Shown piece after piece: positions 7,214 through 11,069 of a DNA stretch of 11,069 nucleotides. The stretch's first letter is position 1, and every line of letters begins with the position of its first letter. A model generated the notes under the pieces. The model worked only from the letters and a program-made list of their open reading frames with translations, ran no database searches and was not told where the DNA came from. The position numbers and the translations under genes are program-made. The DNA is from an uncultured Ignavibacteria bacterium (GTDB taxonomy: Bacteria; Bacteroidota; Ignavibacteria; SZUA-365): the NCBI GenBank assembly GCA_913060595.1, contig CAJXSA010000102.1:1-11069 (forward strand). Direction: 5' to 3'.

Positions 7214-8026
7214 ATGCAAAGTATCTGGACATACCTCGAGAACGCAATTGAACTGTACGCGGTGGACATCGCCATCGCCATCGTCATTGTCATCATCGGA
7301 CGCATCGTGGTGAAAATGCTGGCCGGTCTGACCGGGAAAATCCTGACCAGAAGGGGAGTGGACGAGACGCTGCGCAAATTCGCCATGAGCATTATCAGCG
7401 CGCTGCTCATGACCGTGGTGTTCATCGCCGCGCTCGGACAGCTCGGCGTGGAAACCACATCGCTGGTCGCGATTCTCGGTGCCGCGGGACTCGCCATCGG
7501 CCTTGCCCTGCAGGGCTCGCTGTCGAATTTCGCATCCGGCGTCATGCTCATCGTCTTCCGGCCGTTCCAGGCGGGTGACTACGTCGAAGCCGGCGGTGTC
7601 AGCGGCGGTGTCGTCGAGGTTTCGATTTTCACCACCACGCTGCTCACGCCGGATAAAAAACGCGTCATTCTTCCGAACTCCCAGGTCACCGGCGGTCCCA
7701 TCACCAACTACTCCGCCGAGGAAACCCGCCGTATCGACTTCGTATTCGGCATCGGGTACGGCGACGACATCAAGAAGGCGAAGGAAGTGATGCTCGACAT
7801 CCTCACCAGCGACGAGCGCGTGCTCAAGGATCCCGCACCGACGGTCGGCGTGCTGGAGCTGGCCGACAGCAGTGTCAATTTCGCCGTGCGTCCCTGGGTG
7901 AAAACCGCCGACTACTGGAACGTATACTTCGACATCACCGAAAAGATGAAGCTGCGCCTCGATGCCGAGGGCATTTCGATTCCTTTCCCGCAGAACGACG
8001 TGCACCTGTTCCAGCAGACGAACTGA
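7214..8026 (+). CDS. mscS: Small-conductance mechanosensitive channel, MscS family
   Basis: This 270-residue inner-membrane channel opens under membrane tension to release solutes during hypo-osmotic shock, working as a heptamer. Length matches the short MscS type (E. coli 286 residues). Three hydrophobic segments (about 15-38, 58-76, 84-114) precede the beta domain. The pore helix has the Gly/Ala-rich pattern of MscS (ILGAAGLAIGLALQGSLSNF, 87-106), followed by FRPFQAGDYV (115-124). The beta domain carries the conserved LLTPDKKRVILPNSQV (143-158), and the C-terminus ends with the family's GISIPFPQNDVHL (253-265). A longer frame starts with GTG at 7166, but the GGAGG beside it is immediately adjacent and therefore badly spaced. 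The ATG at 7214 also matches the family's N-terminus. The gene is flanked by intergenic gaps of 84 and 96 bases, so it is probably transcribed alone. Confidence 0.95.
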   Translation: MQSIWTYLENAIELYAVDIAIAIVIVIIGRIVVKMLAGLTGKILTRRGVDETLRKFAMSIISALLMTVVFIAALGQLGVETTSLVAILGAAGLAIGLALQGSLSNFASGVMLIVFRPFQAGDYVEAGGVSGGVVEVSIFTTTLLTPDKKRVILPNSQVTGGPITNYSAEETRRIDFVFGIGYGDDIKKAKEVMLDILTSDERVLKDPAPTVGVLELADSSVNFAVRPWVKTADYWNVYFDITEKMKLRLDAEGISIPFPQNDVHLFQQTN

Positions 8027-8122
8027 TTGCGGCTGCGCGTGCCTCGCGGGACCGTCCGTGCAACATCAGCGGCACCGCTGCGTAGGAGAAAGGGAACGCA
8101 ATAGCACTGGAGAACACATATC

Positions 8123-8821
8123 GTGAGTACAAGTAAATCCTTTTCCCTGACATCCCGCAGCGTGATCGGCGTCATCGTCCTTCTTCTCGGCGTCGTCCTC
8201 ACACTCGGGAATTTCGATATCATCGATGCGCCCGCCGTCGTGCGCTTCTGGCCGGTGCTGCTGATCATCTTCGGCGCCGTCAAACTGCTCGAACCCGGCA
8301 GCGGCGGCGGCCGTATTTTCGGCGGACTCGTCGGCGCGGTGGGCGTCGTCATGCTGCTCAATCGCATGGACATCTTCGATGTCGACCTGTGGGACTTCTG
8401 GCCCCTGCTGCTGGTCATCGCCGGTGCGTCCCTGATCTGGCGCAAGCACAGCGGGGAGGCCAGCGCGTTTGACGGCGAAGTGAACGATCACGACGTCATC
8501 TCCGGCAACGCAATGCTCGCCGGACTCGAACAGCGTTGCACGTCGCAGCATTTCAGGGGCGGCAGCATCAGCGCGATTCTCGGCGGACATGAAGTGGATC
8601 TGCGCGACGCGGACATCGTCGAAGGCGATGTCGCCGTGCTCGATGTGTTCGCCTTCATGGGCGGCGTCGAACTGCGCATTCCCGCGGACTGGACCGTGGT
8701 CATGGAAGGAACGGCTTTCATGGGCGGATACGAGAACAAGGCGCGCGGCAGCGCCGCCGTAAACAAGCGTCTCGTCATCCGGGGTCAGGCCATCATGGGC
8801 GGCGTCGAGATCGGCAACTGA
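8123..8821 (+). CDS. LiaF-like membrane protein with MGG-repeat C-terminal domain
   Basis: This 232-residue protein has four hydrophobic segments (about 13-29, 42-56, 64-79, 92-106). They form two copies of a unit: a short NFDIID/RMDIFD stretch, then FWPVLLIIFGAVKLL in the first and FWPLLLVIAGASLIW in the second. This is the LiaI/LiaF-type transmembrane region. The C-terminal part contains four spaced repeats (SAILGGHEVDLRDA at 150, FAFMGGVELRIPADW at 177, TAFMGGYE at 197, QAIMGGVEIGN at 222), the beta-repeat pattern of the LiaF C-terminal domain (DUF2154, cell-wall-active antibiotic response). In Firmicutes LiaF restrains the LiaRS two-component system, but no liaRS genes lie here and the role in Gram-negative bacteria is not established. 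The start is GTG at 8123 with GGAGA (8109-8113) nine bases upstream. A hairpin terminator follows 24 bases after the stop. Confidence 0.85.
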   Translation: MSTSKSFSLTSRSVIGVIVLLLGVVLTLGNFDIIDAPAVVRFWPVLLIIFGAVKLLEPGSGGGRIFGGLVGAVGVVMLLNRMDIFDVDLWDFWPLLLVIAGASLIWRKHSGEASAFDGEVNDHDVISGNAMLAGLEQRCTSQHFRGGSISAILGGHEVDLRDADIVEGDVAVLDVFAFMGGVELRIPADWTVVMEGTAFMGGYENKARGSAAVNKRLVIRGQAIMGGVEIGN

Positions 8822-8844
8822 CCGCTGCGTTTCGAATGTCTTCG

Positions 8845-8880
8845 AACAGCCCTCCGCATTGCGGGGGGCTGTTTCGCTTT
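8845..8880 (+). terminator. Intrinsic terminator after the LiaF-like gene
   Basis: ACAGCCCTCCGC pairs with GCGGGGGGCTGT around the loop ATT (one T-G wobble), and an A-T pair extends the base of the stem. A T-rich tail (TTTCGCTTT) follows. The stem is about 13 base pairs and very GC-rich. It separates the LiaF-like gene from sodB. Confidence 0.8.
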
Positions 8881-8902
8881 GGCCACAGAATTGCTATGTT
8901 GA
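8872..8902 (+). promoter_or_regulatory. Possible promoter region of sodB
   Basis: TATGTTGA at 8895-8902 resembles the TAnnTTTG element, with TTTCG at 8872-8876 eighteen bases upstream (or TTTG at 8878-8881 only 13 bases upstream). It lies between the preceding terminator and sodB, where a promoter is expected, but the match is weak and overlaps the terminator tail. Confidence 0.22.
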
Positions 8903-8958
8903 TGGTCCGCAGCGCGATCAATGCATCTTGTTCGATAGACCCGACTCTCACAAACAAT

Positions 8959-8965
8959 GAGGAGG
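8959..8965 (+). promoter_or_regulatory. Ribosome binding site fixing the sodB start at 8971
   Basis: GAGGAGG, a near-perfect Shine-Dalgarno sequence, lies five bases before the ATG at 8971. It rules out the upstream in-frame ATG at 8836, which would lie before the terminator and add 45 residues unlike any superoxide dismutase. Confidence 0.9.
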
Positions 8966-8970
8966 ATTCC

Positions 8971-9558
8971 ATGGCATTTCAACTTCCCGATCTGCCGTTC
9001 GCAAAGGACGCGCTCAAACCCTTCCTGACCGAGGAAACATTCGATTATCATCACGGCAAACATCACGCCGCCTACGTCAACAACGCCAACAACCTGATCA
9101 AGGACACGCCGCTCGACGACATGCCCCTCGAAGAGGTCATTCTCAAGGCGGCGGCCGAAGGGAACACGGGACTGTTCAACAACACTGCGCAGATCTGGAA
9201 TCACACGTTTTTCTGGAACTGCATGTCGCCGAACGGGGGCGGGGCTCCCACCGGACGCATTGCCGAGCTGATCGACCGTGATTTCGGCGGTTTCGACGCG
9301 TTCAAGGAGCAGTTCACGAAATCCGCGGTGACGCTGTTCGGCAGCGGCTGGGCCTGGCTGGCGCTCAACGCCGAGGACAAGCTCGAACTGCTCCCGCTTA
9401 CCAACGCCGATACGCCCCTGCATCACAACAAGCGCGCACTGCTGACCGTCGACGTCTGGGAGCATGCGTATTACATCGACTACCGCAACGCCCGTCCGAA
9501 ATTCGTGGAAGGATTCTGGGACGTGGTGAACTGGGACTGGGTCAACCAGCAGTTCTGA
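8971..9558 (+). CDS. sodB: Superoxide dismutase, iron type
   Basis: This 195-residue cytoplasmic enzyme converts superoxide to hydrogen peroxide and oxygen, working as a dimer. The length equals that of E. coli SodB. Metal ligands are all present: H27 (DYHHGKHH), H78 (QIWNHTFFWN), and D161 and H165 (TVDVWEHAYYIDY). The outer-sphere glutamine lies at Q74, between NNTA and IWNH, as in iron enzymes; manganese enzymes usually supply this glutamine from a later position. FGSGWAWL (123-130) and YIDYRNARPKFVEGFW (168-183) are further Fe-SOD signatures. Iron is therefore the likely cofactor, though cambialistic members exist. There is no signal peptide. The gene has its own leader, a strong ribosome binding site and its own terminator, so it is likely an independent unit. 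Confidence 0.97.
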   Translation: MAFQLPDLPFAKDALKPFLTEETFDYHHGKHHAAYVNNANNLIKDTPLDDMPLEEVILKAAAEGNTGLFNNTAQIWNHTFFWNCMSPNGGGAPTGRIAELIDRDFGGFDAFKEQFTKSAVTLFGSGWAWLALNAEDKLELLPLTNADTPLHHNKRALLTVDVWEHAYYIDYRNARPKFVEGFWDVVNWDWVNQQF

Positions 9559-9587
9559 TCGGACGACGGATTTTCTCTCTCGACGGA

Positions 9588-9628
9588 AACACCCCGGACC
9601 GCGTGATGCGGACCGGGGTGTTGTTTTC
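9588..9628 (+). terminator. Strong intrinsic terminator after sodB
   Basis: AACACCCCGG pairs with CCGGGGTGTT. Inside lies an A-A mismatch, then CCGC paired with GCGG and the loop GTGAT. GTTTTC follows on the plus strand. It sits between sodB and the convergent outer-membrane gene. On the minus strand only a short GTTTCC follows the stem, so any action there is probably weaker. Confidence 0.85.
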
Positions 9629-9652
9629 TGGAACACTGATGTCAGTTGCCGC

Positions 9653-10534
9653 TCATTCCCACAGCGTCAGTCGCCAGGAGGCGCCGATCTCCACGGCAAG
9701 ATCCGTCGCGATCATGTTCGAAAGGTCCGGGTCGTCGTCTTTTTCGCCGGGACTGTTCAGTCCGTATGCGATCGCGCCGTCGATGAGGAAACCGTCGAAC
9801 AGGGCGTATGAAATTCCCGCATCGAGGGCGTGGATGGGAGGGGCGTGCCCCGGGAGGTCGCCGTAAAACTCGACGAAGGCCGCGAGGCGGGAATGCAGCT
9901 GCGCAGCGACGGCAGCGGTGTAATAGCCGATGGGTGTGACGACATAGCCGTCCCATCGCGTTCCGAAGTTATACGTGAGCGTGACCTTCGGGGACAGGCT
10001 GTGGCTGAACGCGAGCGCGAAATCGGGTGCGAGGTACTGCACCTGGTAGCCCCCCGATCCGGTGCGCGGGAGGCCCAGTCCGGCGATCATGGCCATGGCC
10101 GGCAGGACGCCGCGCTCCTCCATGAGGGCGCTTTTTATTCCGACAGTGAGGAATTGCACTCCCGCGTCGGTTTTCTCGATAACCGGATCGTCCACGTTGT
10201 CTCCATCCAGGAAATTCGGATCATATTCCCAGACCCAGCGGCGGTACGAGGAGGACAGGCGCAGTTCGAAGTGGTCGCCGAGTCCGAGCCGCGCCATTCC
10301 CGCAGGCAGCACGAAAATATCATGGGAATAGATTACCCCGGGATCGGCGAACGATTCCGGGATGACAGGGGAGAACTCCGCGCGTTCCCAGCGCACGCCG
10401 GCTTCCAGCGAAAGCTGTCCCGCGGGCACGGTGACGGGGGAGACCGCGCGTCCCGGACGGTCCGGTGACCACTGCTGCGTGTGCACGACCGTGGGGAGGA
10501 ACAGAATGATCAGGGGCAGGAAAAAACGTCTCAT
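9653..10534 (-). CDS. Outer-membrane beta-barrel protein, Phenol_MetA_deg/transporter-like family
   Basis: This 293-residue protein has a Sec signal peptide (charged MRR, hydrophobic core 4-16, cleavage likely near VHTQ 17-20) and a mature chain of alternating amphipathic strands, as expected for an outer-membrane barrel. The SPVTVPAGQLSLEAGVRWER opening (32-51), GLGDHFELRLS (86-96) and the middle VGIKSAL ... GLGLPRTG segment resemble the MetA-pathway/phenol-degradation channel family (Phenol_MetA_deg), often annotated simply as 'transporter'. The substrate is unknown. It follows a related gene on the same strand with a 52-base gap, so the two may be co-transcribed. No clear Shine-Dalgarno sequence precedes the ATG. 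The gene is convergent with sodB across a shared terminator region. Confidence 0.8.
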   Translation of the reverse strand: MRRFFLPLIILFLPTVVHTQQWSPDRPGRAVSPVTVPAGQLSLEAGVRWERAEFSPVIPESFADPGVIYSHDIFVLPAGMARLGLGDHFELRLSSSYRRWVWEYDPNFLDGDNVDDPVIEKTDAGVQFLTVGIKSALMEERGVLPAMAMIAGLGLPRTGSGGYQVQYLAPDFALAFSHSLSPKVTLTYNFGTRWDGYVVTPIGYYTAAVAAQLHSRLAAFVEFYGDLPGHAPPIHALDAGISYALFDGFLIDGAIAYGLNSPGEKDDDPDLSNMIATDLAVEIGASWRLTLWE

Positions 10535-10586
10535 ATGTCGAGATTCCGTATCTGCGAGGTGGTGAAATTGGGTACGTCGCTGCGGA

Positions 10587-11069
10587 TTACTCTCCGCCAG
10601 CGATCAGCGGTACGCGCCAGGAAACACCGAAGCCCGCGAAGCTGTCCATGCGGTAATGCGGGATGGCGACGTCAGGTGTGCTGAGGGCCATGCCGGCGGA
10701 GAGGTCGAGCTGCAGGTCGGGGTTGAGCAGGAAGGTCAGTCCCGCATCGGCGCGATGCAGCGCAGGCATGTCGCCGGGCAGATCGCCGTAGACTTCCGCA
10801 TAGGCGCCGATCATCTCGGTGAGTCCCGCACCGAGCACGAAGGAGTAGTAGCCCGCATGCACGGGGGAGGTCCCGTCCCATGCGATGCCGAGATTATAGC
10901 CGATGGAAAAGACGTCCGAGAGCGGGTGCGCGAAGGCGAAGCGGATTTCCGGCGCGGGCCAGTCGCTGTCGAAATATTCCGAGCCGGTGCCCGGTATGCC
11001 GACGGTGACGAGCACCGCGGCCTGCGGGATCATGCCGTGCTCTTCGCTGAGTGCGGCTTTCATGCCGAG
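10587..11069 (-). CDS. Outer-membrane beta-barrel protein, paralogue of the downstream gene; N-terminus cut by window edge
   Basis: The frame is open to the right edge (minus-strand codons CTC GGC precede the ATG at 11061-11063), so this is the C-terminal 160 residues of a longer protein; the signal peptide lies outside. It aligns through its whole length with the C-terminal part of the next gene: LGMKAALSEEHG corresponds to VGIKSALMEERG, NLGIAWDG to NFGTRWDG, AEVYGDLPGDMP to VEFYGDLPGHAP, RADAGLTFLL to ALDAGISYAL, and FGVSWRVPL to IGASWRLTL. It is therefore a diverged tandem duplicate, probably also a Phenol_MetA_deg-type outer-membrane barrel. It lies upstream in the same orientation and probably shares a transcript with its paralogue. 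Confidence 0.78.
   Translation of the reverse strand, partial: LGMKAALSEEHGMIPQAAVLVTVGIPGTGSEYFDSDWPAPEIRFAFAHPLSDVFSIGYNLGIAWDGTSPVHAGYYSFVLGAGLTEMIGAYAEVYGDLPGDMPALHRADAGLTFLLNPDLQLDLSAGMALSTPDVAIPHYRMDSFAGFGVSWRVPLIAGGE

Noticed and set aside
8063..8076. CAGCGGCACCGCTG hairpin between mscS and the LiaF-like gene
   Set aside because: The stem is short with no T-tract, so it is not a convincing terminator; no other role is apparent.
8899..8921. TTGAT-N13-ATCAA inverted repeat upstream of sodB as a possible operator
   Set aside because: Five-base arms are expected by chance, and it does not match a Fur or other operator that I can identify.
8836..8970. In-frame N-terminal extension of superoxide dismutase from ATG 8836
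   Set aside because: It would span the LiaF terminator hairpin, and the consensus ribosome binding site with the family N-terminus both point to ATG 8971.

Overview
This is a GC-rich, densely coding bacterial chromosomal segment with nine complete genes and one partial gene at each edge. There are no tRNAs, rRNAs, insertion sequences, phage genes or CRISPR arrays. Several genes have clear Shine-Dalgarno sequences (AAAGGAG, GAGGAGG), while a few upstream regions resemble the Bacteroidota TTG-N19/20-TAnnTTTG promoter. With the outer-membrane proteins and a lipoprotein, this suggests a Gram-negative bacterium, possibly of the FCB superphylum (for example the Chlorobi/Ignavibacteria side). That placement is a low-confidence inference.

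Layout from left to right. (1) The end of a response-regulator receiver domain (1-378). (2) A tight two-gene operon (459-3135): a Tat-exported DUF362 protein, then a membrane polyferredoxin that looks like NapH and NapG joined in one chain, with a twin-arginine motif in the middle. (3) A phosphofructokinase with an atypical active-site signature (3266-4312). (4) An APC-type amino-acid permease fused to a PTS EIIA-like domain and an RCK_C/TrkA_C-like domain (4405-6585). (5) A small DUF6174-like lipoprotein (6677-7129). (6) An MscS channel (7214-8026). (7) A LiaF-like membrane protein with a MGG-repeat C-terminus (8123-8821), ending in a hairpin terminator. (8) An iron-type superoxide dismutase with its own leader and terminator (8971-9558). 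(9) Two tandem, related outer-membrane proteins of the Phenol_MetA_deg type on the minus strand (9653-10534 and 10587-11069, the latter cut by the window edge), convergent with sodB.

Most of the window is housekeeping and envelope/stress functions without an obvious shared pathway: carbon flux (pfk), amino-acid uptake, osmotic relief (mscS), envelope stress (LiaF-like) and oxidative stress (sodB). The part most worth following up is the DUF362/polyferredoxin operon. It can be read as a trans-membrane electron conduit, with two ferredoxin-type clusters inside and four exported by an internal Tat signal, beside a Tat-exported partner of unknown function. The permease-EIIA-RCK_C fusion is the second point of interest.
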